Positions 1 to 7,675 of a DNA stretch of 12,932 nt are shown here, one piece after another (positions within the stretch are counted from its first letter, which is position 1; each line of letters opens with the position of its first letter). The stretch is from Acidobacteriota bacterium (GTDB taxonomy: Bacteria > Acidobacteriota > Terriglobia > Acidiferrales > UBA7541): NCBI GenBank assembly GCA_003224135.1, contig QHYO01000076.1:1-12932 (forward strand), given 5' to 3'. Made by a program: the position numbers and the translations under genes. The notes below the pieces were generated by a model. That model saw only the letters and a program-made list of their open reading frames with translations, was not told the origin of the DNA and ran no database searches.

Positions 1-225
1 TCCACTGCCTAACGCTTCGATGCGACCAACCACTTCATGACCGGGAACGCGCGGTAGTTTCAAGCCCGGGTAGATGCCGGTGACCGTGGCCGCATCGGTG
101 TGACAGATTCCGCAAGCTTCTACTCGAATCCGAACCTGACCCGCTCCCGGCTCGGACACTTGCCGTTCCACGACTCGAAGCACGCCGGGTTCGGAGACTT
201 CCACCGCTTTGTATGTGCCTTTCAT
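1..225 (-). CDS. Zinc-dependent alcohol dehydrogenase, GroES-like N-terminus (partial, runs off left edge)
   Basis: Only the first 75 codons are in the window; the rest lies beyond position 1. The translation starts MKGTYKAVEVSEPG and contains CGICHTD at about residues 38-44 and PGHEVVGRIEALGSG at about 61-75. These are the catalytic-zinc cysteine region and the GHE motif of the medium-chain dehydrogenase/reductase (MDR) family. Members oxidise alcohols or reduce aldehydes in the cytoplasm with NAD(P)H; the substrate cannot be told from this fragment. The ATG at 225 is preceded by GAGAGG (229-234) with a short spacer, and family members usually begin a few residues before this motif, so I chose it. 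The frame has no stop upstream until 565-567, leaving a longer N-terminus formally possible. The gene is divergent from the adaptor gene at 826 and is probably functionally unrelated to it. Confidence 0.88.
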   Translation of the reverse strand, partial: MKGTYKAVEVSEPGVLRVVERQVSEPGAGQVRIRVEACGICHTDAATVTGIYPGLKLPRVPGHEVVGRIEALGSG

Positions 226-261
226 ATGCCTCTCATTGTATCCCGCTATAGATAGATGATA

Positions 262-267
262 ATTATA
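262..267 (-). promoter_or_regulatory. Candidate -10 element (TATAAT) for the alcohol dehydrogenase
   Basis: Read on the minus strand this is a perfect TATAAT, lying 36 bases before the ATG at 225, so transcription would start about 30 bases upstream of the gene. I see no good TTGACA-like -35 box at 16-18 bases, so this rests on the -10 hexamer in an AT-rich patch. Confidence 0.35.
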
Positions 268-759
268 ATCCATTCTTTTGGCTTCGATTCGCCTAATCGC
301 GGTCCGGTTACAGTCTTTTCTTGTAGACACCGCCGGTAACCGGTTTCCTTCCTTTAAAAAGACCATGGCTAAGATGCGGTCCAGGCACTCTAGTCGGGGC
401 TCGGCGCCGGCTCTCTCTCTAGAAGTCTGCCCGTCCAACCCCCATTTGACATAAATTTCACGGTTCCCGAACGACGGCCAGCCCAGTTCTTGCGTCCAAT
501 ACAGAGCGGGTGCCCGAAGGTGTTCCTGGTTAATGGTAACGGTATCTTTTCTGAGAAATTGTTTCTAAAATAAGAGACTAGACCGGCATACGGCTTTCCG
601 GGTACCTCCGCTCCAGATCTCCTGGTTAGAGGGTTTCGGCTTTGCGGTTTGCTCCGGCGTTTATACAGTTGGCCTAGGCTTTCTGACACGAAACATTTAG
701 CCCTTTAAGGGCGTATGGATAAGTAGAAACGGACAAATTCTGTATTACTGGGTGTCTCC

Positions 760-801
760 GGCAGGACGGCTGCCAACGGTTGCTGGCGAAGTGTTTGCCA
801 G
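760..801 (+). promoter_or_regulatory. Two short potential hairpins in the adaptor gene leader
   Basis: GGCAG (760-764) pairs with CTGCC (770-774) around a five-base loop, and CTGGC (783-787) pairs with GCCAG (797-801). Both lie just before the Shine-Dalgarno-like AAGGA (811-815). Each stem is only 5 bp, so they may be chance pairings; if real they would sit in the 5' leader, close to the ribosome-binding site. Confidence 0.2.
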
Positions 802-825
802 AGACATGAAAAGGAAACAATAGTT

Positions 826-2232
826 ATGAAGATGTGGCAAAAAGTGGCGATCGGTGCCGCTGTCGTGGTGGTGGGGGCGGGTATCGTTCTTTACAGTGTG
901 AATCAGGCGAATAAGGGCGTCACCACCGTGCAAACGGCCAAGGTTGGCAAGCAAGACACTCTAATCTCCCTTGTCACTGCCTCGGGCGAAATTAAACCCA
1001 CGACGTACACGAACGTCCAGGCTCAAGGTTTCGGCCGGATCACCGATATTCTCGTTAGGGAAGGCGATCGCATCAAAAAGGGCGACCGTTTGCTCCTTCA
1101 GGAAAACGTCCAGGCCAACGCCGACGTTCAGGCGCAGTCGGCTGCCATGAACTCTTCAGAGTCCGGCATTCTCGCCGCGGATGCCAGTTATAAGTCCGCA
1201 CAAGCGGACCTCCTGCTTCAGAAAGCAAATCAGGAAAAAGCTAAACTGGATTACCAGCGCGGGCAGGGTCTATATAAGGATGGGCTTATCCCCAAGCAGG
1301 ATTTCGATCAACGCAAGACTTCCTACGACGCGGCGGCGGCCTCGGTCGACTCGGCTAGCGCAAAGGTGCTTCAGCTCAAAGCGCAGCTCGAACAGTCGCG
1401 CTCGCAACTCAATCAGAACAAAGCCGTTCTTACTCGTACTCGCGACATCTTGAGCAAGACCACCTACGTTTCTCCGATAAACGGCATCGTCAGCTACCTG
1501 CCCGTACGTCTCGGGGAATACGTTGTTCCAGGCATTCAGAATTCCAACGGCAGTTTCCTGATGACCCTTTCAGACATGTCCATTGTCACTGCCGAAGTGA
1601 AAGTGGACGAAACGGACATCGTCAACGTGCGCATGGGGCAGGACGCAGACGTGACGATCGATGCTGTGCCGGGAAAAATCTTCCATGGCAAGGTCACGGA
1701 AATTGGTTCGCAGGCCGTTCTGCGTAGTTCCGGCTTAGCCACAACGCAATCCACTACCAGCACGCAGGAAGCGAAAGACTTCAAGGTCGTGGCTACGCTT
1801 GACAGTCCGCCGGAAAATCTCCGTCCCGGCCTTTCGACCACCGCCAAGATCAAGACCGCCGAAAAGAAAAGCGTGGTCGCGATTCCAATCCATGCTCTGG
1901 CTGTACGCTCGCGCAAGGATTTGGAAGAAGCAAAAAAGAATGCCAAAGGCAACGGCGGAAGTGTGACTCTTGCTGCCCCTCTACCAGCCCCGGGCGGCGA
2001 CCCCAAGAAAGAGGAAATTCAGGGCGTGTTCATCGTTAACGGGAAAAAGGCGTTGTTCCATCCCGTAAAAACTGGAATCAGTGGTGTCACCGACATCGAA
2101 ATTACGGAAGGTTTGCAGCCGGGTGACGAAATTGTCGTGGGAAGCTACAAGGCTTTGCGAACTCTAAAGCCCGAAGCTCCTATCAAAGTTGACAACTCCG
2201 CTCCAAAGAAAACGGACGACCAGCAAAGTTAA
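826..2232 (+). CDS. MacA/HlyD-family periplasmic adaptor (membrane fusion protein)
   Basis: This 468-residue protein is the periplasmic adaptor of a tripartite-type efflux or secretion system, linking an inner-membrane ABC transporter to an outer-membrane channel. A short cytoplasmic MKMWQK start is followed by one membrane anchor (about residues 6-26). The first lipoyl half is at about 57-95 (GRITDILVREGDRIKKGDRLL). A long alanine/glutamine-rich coiled-coil hairpin spans about 98-205. The second lipoyl half is at about 213-240 (YVSPINGIVSYLPVRLGEYV), followed by beta-barrel and membrane-proximal segments ending near the conserved LQPGDEIVVGS (430-440). A hydrophilic K/G/P-rich insert (about 362-397) splits the membrane-proximal part, and the C-terminus is a charged tail. 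AAGGA at 811-815 supports the ATG at 826. It is followed at once by an ABC ATPase gene, as in macAB-type operons. The substrate is unknown. Confidence 0.9.
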   Translation: MKMWQKVAIGAAVVVVGAGIVLYSVNQANKGVTTVQTAKVGKQDTLISLVTASGEIKPTTYTNVQAQGFGRITDILVREGDRIKKGDRLLLQENVQANADVQAQSAAMNSSESGILAADASYKSAQADLLLQKANQEKAKLDYQRGQGLYKDGLIPKQDFDQRKTSYDAAAASVDSASAKVLQLKAQLEQSRSQLNQNKAVLTRTRDILSKTTYVSPINGIVSYLPVRLGEYVVPGIQNSNGSFLMTLSDMSIVTAEVKVDETDIVNVRMGQDADVTIDAVPGKIFHGKVTEIGSQAVLRSSGLATTQSTTSTQEAKDFKVVATLDSPPENLRPGLSTTAKIKTAEKKSVVAIPIHALAVRSRKDLEEAKKNAKGNGGSVTLAAPLPAPGGDPKKEEIQGVFIVNGKKALFHPVKTGISGVTDIEITEGLQPGDEIVVGSYKALRTLKPEAPIKVDNSAPKKTDDQQS

Positions 2233-2244
2233 GTGATCGGAATT

Positions 2245-2250
2245 GAGGAG
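2245..2250 (+). promoter_or_regulatory. Ribosome-binding site GAGGAG deciding the ATPase start
   Basis: GAGGAG lies six bases before ATG 2257. The frame is also open from a GTG at 2233, directly after the adaptor stop codon, but that GTG has no Shine-Dalgarno at proper distance. The site therefore favours 2257. Confidence 0.6.
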
Positions 2251-2256
2251 AAGCAG

Positions 2257-2997
2257 ATGGCTCTGGAAGCAGTCACACTGGAATCCTATCGCGAAGATCT
2301 TGTATCGAGCGGGCTGGTCATCAAGACCAGCGAACTTGCCAAAGTGTACGAAATGGGTTCAGAGCAGGTGCACGCGCTCCGCGGCGTTGATCTCGAAATC
2401 CGCAAAGGCGAGTACGTTGCGATTATGGGCCCTTCGGGCTCCGGAAAATCCACGCTCATGAACCTGATTGGCTGTCTCGATTCGCCGAGTTCCGGCAAGT
2501 ATTGGCTTGCCGGCCGCCTCGTGAGTGAACTCGACGACGATGAGCTCGCCTACATTCGGAACAAGGAAATTGGCTTTGTCTTTCAGACGTTCAATCTCTT
2601 GCCCCGCGCCACGGCTCTTCACAACGTCGAACTGCCACTCATCTACAACGGCACGCCGGCCGAAGAACGGCTCGAAAAAGCCAAGCAGGCCTTGAGCCGC
2701 GTAGATCTGACCGATCGCATGCACCACAAGCCCAATGAGCTTTCAGGTGGGCAGCGCCAACGCGTTGCCATTGCGCGCGCTCTGGTGAACTCGCCTTCGA
2801 TCGTCTTGGCCGACGAACCGACTGGAAACCTCGACTCGCGCACCGGCGAGGAAATCATGGCCCTGTTCGCCAATCTGCACAGTCAGGGAAACACCATCAT
2901 TCTGGTCACGCACGAAAATGACATTGCCCAGCACGCTCACCGCGTCATCTACATCCGCGACGGCAAAATCGCTTCCGACGAAGCAGTTAAGAAGTAA
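2257..2997 (+). CDS. MacB/LolD-type ABC transporter ATP-binding protein
   Basis: This 246-residue cytoplasmic ATPase would power an export or lipoprotein-release type ABC transporter. All core motifs are intact: Walker [10 protein letters not shown] (58-66), Q-loop glutamine ([11 protein letters not shown]110), signature LSGGQRQR (162-169), Walker B IVLADE (182-187) with the family-typical PTGNLD, and the switch histidine in VTHE (H219). The [20 protein letters not shown] stretch and PTGNLD are typical of the MacB/LolD/FtsE group, which partners FtsX-like permeases. The first 20 or so residues are extra relative to a minimal LolD. The gene sits 24 bases after the adaptor gene, so co-transcription is likely. 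No permease follows: the next gene is a histidine kinase. The permease must be encoded elsewhere or lost. A GTG at 2233 would add eight residues. Confidence 0.92.
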   Translation: MALEAVTLESYREDLVSSGLVIKTSELAKVYEMGSEQVHALRGVDLEIRKGEYVAIMGPSGSGKSTLMNLIGCLDSPSSGKYWLAGRLVSELDDDELAYIRNKEIGFVFQTFNLLPRATALHNVELPLIYNGTPAEERLEKAKQALSRVDLTDRMHHKPNELSGGQRQRVAIARALVNSPSIVLADEPTGNLDSRTGEEIMALFANLHSQGNTIILVTHENDIAQHAHRVIYIRDGKIASDEAVKK

Positions 2998-3062
2998 TCC
3001 GCATTCCTGGAATCTCTAGACATCCTCGAGTTCGATCAAGCGTACGCATCCGCTAACCTTGG

Positions 3063-3092
3063 GTGGCAATCCCCACGATGCGCATTCCGCAT
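3063..3092 (+). terminator. Weak candidate hairpins between the ATPase and the kinase gene
   Basis: GTGG/CCAC (3063-3066 with 3073-3076) is followed by ATGCG/CGCAT (3078-3082 with 3088-3092, loop CATTC) and then AATCCTTT. The stems are short and the T-run is poor, so this is at most a weak terminator at the end of the adaptor-ATPase operon. The rest of 2998-3168 shows no gene. Confidence 0.22.
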
Positions 3093-3168
3093 TAATCCTT
3101 TCGCTATTGGACTCTAGAACCTTCTCCTTCCACCCAATCCAGGCACCTTAAAATCAGGGGTACGAGCC

Positions 3169-4938
3169 ATGCCCTCTTCCCGCACCTACGCTTGGATTGC
3201 AGCGCTGTTCTTCCTGTTCGTTGGGACCTACGCTGTGGTCTCCCTGACCGTTTCGCCGGGCCAGTCGCTCGACACCTTCGGCAACATCGCGCAATGTCTC
3301 GTGCCGCTCGTCGCAAATGCCGGGCTACTGCTCAACGCCGGCACCCCTCACTGGCGCCGCAATGTTTTCTGGATGCTTGCCGCGATGTCGTGCACTCTTT
3401 GGATGATCGGCCAGTTTCAGTGGACCTACTACGAGGTCTATCTCCACCAGCCCCTCCCGGACTTGTATCCGGGCGACATCATTTTTTTCCTGCGTGGCAT
3501 TCCTCTTATGGCCGCGCTCGCTCTTCGTCCTCACCTGAAGCGCAGCGAACTCGCGCTCCGCTTCGGCTATCTCGATTTTGTACTGCTTCTCTCCTGGTGG
3601 ATCTTTCTTTACGCCTTCGTTGTGCTTCCGTGGATGTATGCCGAACCCGCGCTTGGTCAATATAACTTCACTTACGACTTGATCACGAATATTCAAAACA
3701 TGGTCACCGTCGTCGGTCTCGGCGTGCTTTGGCTCCAGGGCCGCGGTGCCTGGCGTACTGTCTACGCCCATCTTTTTGGCGCCGTAGCGATGTACATGCT
3801 TTCGTCGTTGATGATTAATGTCACCATCAGCCTCAGGGTTTATCACACCGGCAGTCTTTACGATCTGCCTCTTGTTGCGTCCTTCGTGTGGTTCGGCGCC
3901 GCCGGCCTGATCGCCTATAAGAACGGAAACGCTCTCGATGATCTGGTGGATTCCTCGGCCTCCGAAAATAGCGATCAGAAAAAGGGCGAAAGCATCATCG
4001 CGTCCCGTTTGGCCATGGCAGCCGTCGTTTCTTTGCCGATTTTTGCGATATACACGATCAAATTCGCCCACGATTCTCCCGCCGTCCGTGAATTCCGGCT
4101 GATGACCATTTTGCTCGCCGCAGTTCCTCTTGGTTTCCTGGTATTTCTGCGTCAGCACATGGCGGACAGGGATCGTGCGCGGCTTCTCGCGCGCGCTGAA
4201 CAATCCGTCGAAAATCTTCAGCGCCTTCAGGCTCAACTGGTCCAGACCGAAAAGCTCGTGTCTTTGGGGCAACTCGCTGCCGGTGCCGCCCATGAAATCA
4301 ATAATCCCTTGACCGCGATTTTGGGCTATTCCGATCTCCTCGCTGACGATGCTTCGCTGGCTGAAAAGCCCAGGGCCATCGCGGCCAAAATTCGCGACCA
4401 GGCCCGCCGCACCAAAACACTTGTTGGCAACCTGCTGAGTTTCGCTCGCCAGGTCCCGGCCGAACGCACGCTTCTCGATCTCAACACCGTCGTTACGAAC
4501 GCTGTACAGTTGCGCGCTCTCGATTTGCGCAATTCCGGCACAAAAATCGAGCTTAAGCTGGAGTCGGTCCTTCCCGGAGTGCGCGGCGACGGAAATCAAC
4601 TGATGCAGGTCTTTTTCAATATTGTGAACAACGCTGTCGACGCGATGGAATCGCACAATGGCGGTGGAACTCTGACCATCAAAACCGTGCGTGACCGCGC
4701 GAATGTCGCCATCGTTTTTGATCCGTTCTATACCACCAAACCAATCGGCAAGGGCACCGGACTTGGCCTTAGCATCTGCTTTGGTATCGTCCAGGAACAC
4801 GGTGGGAGAATTCTTTGCTACAACGGTCAGGATGGTGGCGCAGTGTTCCGCGTGGAACTCCCTGCCGTGCTTGCAGCTTTTCCAACGCGTGACCCGCAGG
4901 CTACTCCGGCTGGGTCGCAGGTCGTGAAGAGCCCTTGA
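3169..4938 (+). CDS. Multi-pass membrane sensor histidine kinase with a missing G1 box
   Basis: The 589-residue protein has a membrane sensor half with about ten hydrophobic segments (roughly residues 8-28, 41-57, 66-83, 103-120, 133-154, 178-190, 199-222, 233-250, 280-298, 311-328). A charged coiled coil (about 330-365) follows, then a HisKA domain with the phospho-acceptor in AAHEINNPLTAILGYSDLL (H375). The ATPase domain keeps the N box (NNAVDAM, N488), the F box FDPFYTTKP (517-525) and the G2 box GKGTGLGLS (527-535), and ends with the usual HGGRI and FRVELPA. The G1 box (D-x-G-x-G), normally a dozen or so residues before the F box, is absent: the strand VAIV (513-516) runs directly into FDPF. 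ATP binding and autophosphorylation may therefore be lost, unless this is an assembly deletion. AGGGG at 3156-3160 supports the start. No response regulator lies nearby. No recognisable PAS, GAF or HAMP domain is seen, and the signal is unknown. Confidence 0.88.
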   Translation: MPSSRTYAWIAALFFLFVGTYAVVSLTVSPGQSLDTFGNIAQCLVPLVANAGLLLNAGTPHWRRNVFWMLAAMSCTLWMIGQFQWTYYEVYLHQPLPDLYPGDIIFFLRGIPLMAALALRPHLKRSELALRFGYLDFVLLLSWWIFLYAFVVLPWMYAEPALGQYNFTYDLITNIQNMVTVVGLGVLWLQGRGAWRTVYAHLFGAVAMYMLSSLMINVTISLRVYHTGSLYDLPLVASFVWFGAAGLIAYKNGNALDDLVDSSASENSDQKKGESIIASRLAMAAVVSLPIFAIYTIKFAHDSPAVREFRLMTILLAAVPLGFLVFLRQHMADRDRARLLARAEQSVENLQRLQAQLVQTEKLVSLGQLAAGAAHEINNPLTAILGYSDLLADDASLAEKPRAIAAKIRDQARRTKTLVGNLLSFARQVPAERTLLDLNTVVTNAVQLRALDLRNSGTKIELKLESVLPGVRGDGNQLMQVFFNIVNNAVDAMESHNGGGTLTIKTVRDRANVAIVFDPFYTTKPIGKGTGLGLSICFGIVQEHGGRILCYNGQDGGAVFRVELPAVLAAFPTRDPQATPAGSQVVKSP

Positions 4939-5047
4939 AATCTTTGCCCGGCCCGCTGCGTACTTCCTCTCGAGATAGCCACGAGCGGGACGGCTTTTCA
5001 AATCGTGCTACAGTTCCTTTTCTGCCCCCTTCCGGAGTCACTCGTCT

Positions 5048-5833
5048 ATGCCAGACATCGCTATCGCAACCGAGAAGCTGACTCGCCGTTTCGGCGCTCT
5101 GACTGCCGTGGACGGCATTGACTTCCAGGTCGAGTCAGGTCAATTTTTCGGTTTCCTCGGTCCAAACGGCGCCGGCAAATCCACCACGATCAAGATGCTC
5201 ACCGGCCTCTTGGCCCCCTCGTCTGGCCGCATGTCGCTTCTCGGTCTTGATTTCTCGCAACATCCCATCGAGGTCAAACGTCAGATCGGCGTCGTCCCGG
5301 AAGGCATGGGGCTATTCGAACGCCTCAACGCGCCCGAGTACCTGGAATTTGTCGGCCGCATGTATGGCCTCGACAAAGCGACTACCCGCAAGCGCAGCGA
5401 CGAGCTGCTGGAATTCATGCAACTCGCCGATCGCTCCAAAACCATGATTGCGGACTACTCGCACGGCATGCAGAAAAAGCTGGCTCTTGCCGCTGCAGTC
5501 ATTCACGGGCCCAGAATTCTCTTTCTCGATGAGCCGTTCGAAGGCGTTGACGCGCTCGCTGCCGGCGCCTTGAAAGAATTACTCGCGCGTATGACCGAGC
5601 GCGGCGTCACGATCTTCCTCACTTCTCACGTCTTGGAAATCGTTGAACGGCTCTGCAGTCACGTCGCTATCATCAAAAAAGGCCAGTTGGTCGCGCAAGG
5701 TTCAATGGAGCAGCTTCGTGCCGGGGTTCCGAGCGTTGAAGGCCGCACGCTCACGCTCGAGGATATATTTCTTTCCGTTGTGGGACAGGGCGCTGATCGC
5801 TCTCAGCTTGAGGAGCTTTCATGGCTGACCTAG
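5048..5833 (+). CDS. ABC-2 type transporter ATP-binding protein
   Basis: This 261-residue ATPase should pair with the permease encoded immediately downstream to export an unknown substrate (lipid, drug or polysaccharide precursor). Motifs seen: Walker A GPNGAGKST (38-46), Walker B ILFLDE (157-162), and the switch histidine in LTSH (H194). Two positions differ from the textbook set but are common among ABC-2 exporters: the Q-loop position reads VVPEGMG, with glutamate (E85), and the signature is YSHGM (137-141) rather than LSGGQ. The D-loop reads EGVD. The C-terminus carries TLEDIFLSVVG, typical of the DrrA/CcmA-like ABC-2 group. GGAG (5034-5037) precedes the ATG. The last 13 bases overlap the permease start, which suggests translational coupling. 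Confidence 0.9.
   Translation: MPDIAIATEKLTRRFGALTAVDGIDFQVESGQFFGFLGPNGAGKSTTIKMLTGLLAPSSGRMSLLGLDFSQHPIEVKRQIGVVPEGMGLFERLNAPEYLEFVGRMYGLDKATTRKRSDELLEFMQLADRSKTMIADYSHGMQKKLALAAAVIHGPRILFLDEPFEGVDALAAGALKELLARMTERGVTIFLTSHVLEIVERLCSHVAIIKKGQLVAQGSMEQLRAGVPSVEGRTLTLEDIFLSVVGQGADRSQLEELSWLT
5810..5815 (+). promoter_or_regulatory. Ribosome-binding site for the permease, inside the ATPase gene
   Basis: GAGGAG lies five bases before ATG 5821 and is embedded in the last codons of the upstream ATPase gene. It supports the overlapping start at 5821 and coupled translation of the exporter pair. Confidence 0.6.
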
Positions 5834-7473
5834 CCGCTGGTCCCGGACTCCTCGAACAAATTCGTCTTGTCTCCTGGCTCCGCTGGCGCATTCTTCGCAA
5901 CAGCCTGCGCCAGAAAAGCCGCCGCCTCGATCTTCTGGGCCTCGCCATCTCTGGCTTGTTCAGCGCAATTTTTGTTGCCGGCCTGACCGTCGCGTTTTTT
6001 GTTGGGACCAAGTCTCTGATTGAGAATCATCACGAACAATTTCTCGGCCTGCTGTTTCTCGCGCTTCTCGTCTGGTGGCAGTTGTTTCCCATCTTGCTCG
6101 CTGGATTTACGCCTCAATTCGCCTTTCGCTCGCTGCTTCGCTTTCCGCTGAAGCTCTCTGCGTTCTACCTTATCGGCATGGCTTATGGTCTAGCGGATTC
6201 CGCCGCCCTCGCGGCTTTGATTTGGATGATAGCCATGCTTGCCGCAACGCTCATAGCGCAGCCCGCGGCGGCGCCTGTGATGCTCGTGGTCTGCGTAATG
6301 TTTGCGGCGTTGAATGTAACCGTTGAGCGGCTTCTTGGCGCATGGGTGGAAAAACTCCTGGCAAAACGTAAATCGCGGGAAGTTTTCTTCAGTCTTTTCA
6401 TTCTCGCCATGATCAGCTTACAGTTTCTCAATCCCATAATGCAGAAATACGGCCGCGGTTTTCTGACTGTCGTGCGCGGTTGGCTGCCATATTTGTGGCT
6501 TCTTCCGTCGTCTTTTGCGGGAGATGCGGTCGCACGATCAGTGCAGCATCAATGGGCCGCGGCGGCCCTCAAGCTCGGCGCGCTCGCCGTGTATGTTGCG
6601 CTCTTCACTGTTCTCTTGTGGATGCGCTACGCTCAGCTTTATTCCGGCGAAGAACTGAGCGAAACCGCAGCACCCGCGCGCAAGGAGAAGCGTGCGGCCA
6701 TCTCTCCGTCGGATGAGAACGAAGTGCTCGGGTTTCTGCCCCCGCAGGTTCTCGCGGTCTTTCGCAAGGAACTTCTCTATCTGCGCAGAAATACGTTTTT
6801 ATTCTTCGGCTTGATTTTCCCCCCGATGCTGGTTTTGTTTTTTAGCGTTCAGTTTGCCGGCGCCCATCCTACGGCTTTCAAAAAAGGCGTTTCGCCTGAC
6901 CTGTTCTTTCCCGGCATGATGGCCTATCTCGTTCTGATTCTTATCGCGCCGGCCTACAACAACTTTGCGTATGAGGGCAAAGGCATTCAGACCTACTTCA
7001 CGTCGCCCACCGGCTTCAGAGAAATTCTCGTTGCCAAGAATCTCGTTACGGTTCTGTTGCTCTTCTGCGAGATCGCGTTCTGCGTTGTGCTGGTGGGCTG
7101 GCGCGCCGGATTGCCGTCCACGCCCGTCCTGTTCGCCACATTGGCAGGCATGATCTTTTCCATAGTAGGGCAACTGACGATCGCTAACTGGTCTTCACTG
7201 AATTTCCCGCGCAGAATGGAGTTCGGCAAAATGCAGGGCCAACGGAATTCTGGGATGTCCGTTCTCATCATGTTCGGCGTGCAGATTCTTTTTGGCGGCG
7301 TCAGTGCCGTTATCCTTTTTTCCGGTCGCTGGACCGGTAGTCCCTGGCTTCCTGCCGAGGTTTTCTCTGTTTTGGCTGTTGCCGCGCTCGGTGGCTACTT
7401 TTCCTCTCTCGATACATTCACCGACCTCGCGGAAAAAAAGAAAGAAGTACTCATCGACACTCTCTGCCGTTGA
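5821..7473 (+). CDS. ABC-2 type transporter permease, large single-chain form
   Basis: This 550-residue inner-membrane protein is the likely partner of the overlapping ATPase. It has about twelve hydrophobic segments in two groups (about residues 40-62, 74-94, 112-141, 151-168, 188-205, 219-232 and 250-268, then 325-345, 362-381, 404-428, 436-454, 480-500 and 511-530). A charged linker separates the groups (about 271-320, including APARKEKRAA). The second half has an ABC-2-like signature: YNNFAYEGKGIQTYFTSP followed by REILVAKNL (about 379-408), resembling the pre-helix segment of such permeases. At 550 residues it is about twice a minimal ABC-2 permease, so it may hold two membrane modules in one chain. 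The substrate cannot be told. The C-terminus (DLAEKKKEVLIDTLCR) is cytoplasmic-looking. Confidence 0.82.
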   Translation: MADLAAGPGLLEQIRLVSWLRWRILRNSLRQKSRRLDLLGLAISGLFSAIFVAGLTVAFFVGTKSLIENHHEQFLGLLFLALLVWWQLFPILLAGFTPQFAFRSLLRFPLKLSAFYLIGMAYGLADSAALAALIWMIAMLAATLIAQPAAAPVMLVVCVMFAALNVTVERLLGAWVEKLLAKRKSREVFFSLFILAMISLQFLNPIMQKYGRGFLTVVRGWLPYLWLLPSSFAGDAVARSVQHQWAAAALKLGALAVYVALFTVLLWMRYAQLYSGEELSETAAPARKEKRAAISPSDENEVLGFLPPQVLAVFRKELLYLRRNTFLFFGLIFPPMLVLFFSVQFAGAHPTAFKKGVSPDLFFPGMMAYLVLILIAPAYNNFAYEGKGIQTYFTSPTGFREILVAKNLVTVLLLFCEIAFCVVLVGWRAGLPSTPVLFATLAGMIFSIVGQLTIANWSSLNFPRRMEFGKMQGQRNSGMSVLIMFGVQILFGGVSAVILFSGRWTGSPWLPAEVFSVLAVAALGGYFSSLDTFTDLAEKKKEVLIDTLCR

Positions 7474-7675
7474 AATCAGATGCCTTTTCTCTCTGCACCC
7501 GCTGCTCTCCGCTCCGCGCCTTAAATTCTCTCGCCGGCCGCACGCCCTTGGTCATCGTTCCGTGTGTCCAGAATGTCACGAACCCTGCGTTCCATCGCGC
7601 CCCGGTACTTGCGGTTAGAAGCTCTGGTACTGACGCACTATTTCTGTCCCGTAGGCTTCCTTCCATACTGCATGC

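Larger units (their letters stand above)
226..825. other. Gene-poor intergenic region between divergent genes
   Basis: This stretch separates the minus-strand dehydrogenase from the plus-strand adaptor gene and must hold both promoters. It is visibly less GC-rich than the flanking genes. Open frames exist on the minus strand (390-689, and the frame continuous with the dehydrogenase from 564), but their translations are basic or low in information, use AGA, ATA, CTA and TTA codons often, and match no family I recognise. Small structures seen are an 8-base inverted repeat CCGGTTAC/GTAACCGG (304-311 and 336-343), the odd palindrome CCCTTTAAGGG (about 700-710) and two short hairpins just before the adaptor gene. 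I see no tRNA, transposase or riboswitch. It could hold a decayed gene or a small RNA, but nothing proves it. Confidence 0.6.

Noticed and set aside
446-451. Perfect TTGACA (-35-like) on the plus strand
   Set aside because: No -10-like hexamer follows at 16-18 bases, and it lies far from the adaptor start.
390-689. 99-codon minus-strand frame in the intergenic region
   Set aside because: Basic, low-information translation with no motif, no good Shine-Dalgarno, and overlap with another open frame.
1536-2006. 156-codon minus-strand frame inside the adaptor gene
   Set aside because: Antisense to a clear adaptor; no motif.
3325-5001. 558-codon open frame on the minus strand opposite the histidine kinase
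   Set aside because: The sense strand encodes clear HisKA and GHKL motifs. Long antisense frames arise easily opposite GC-rich codons, and this translation shows no recognisable domain.
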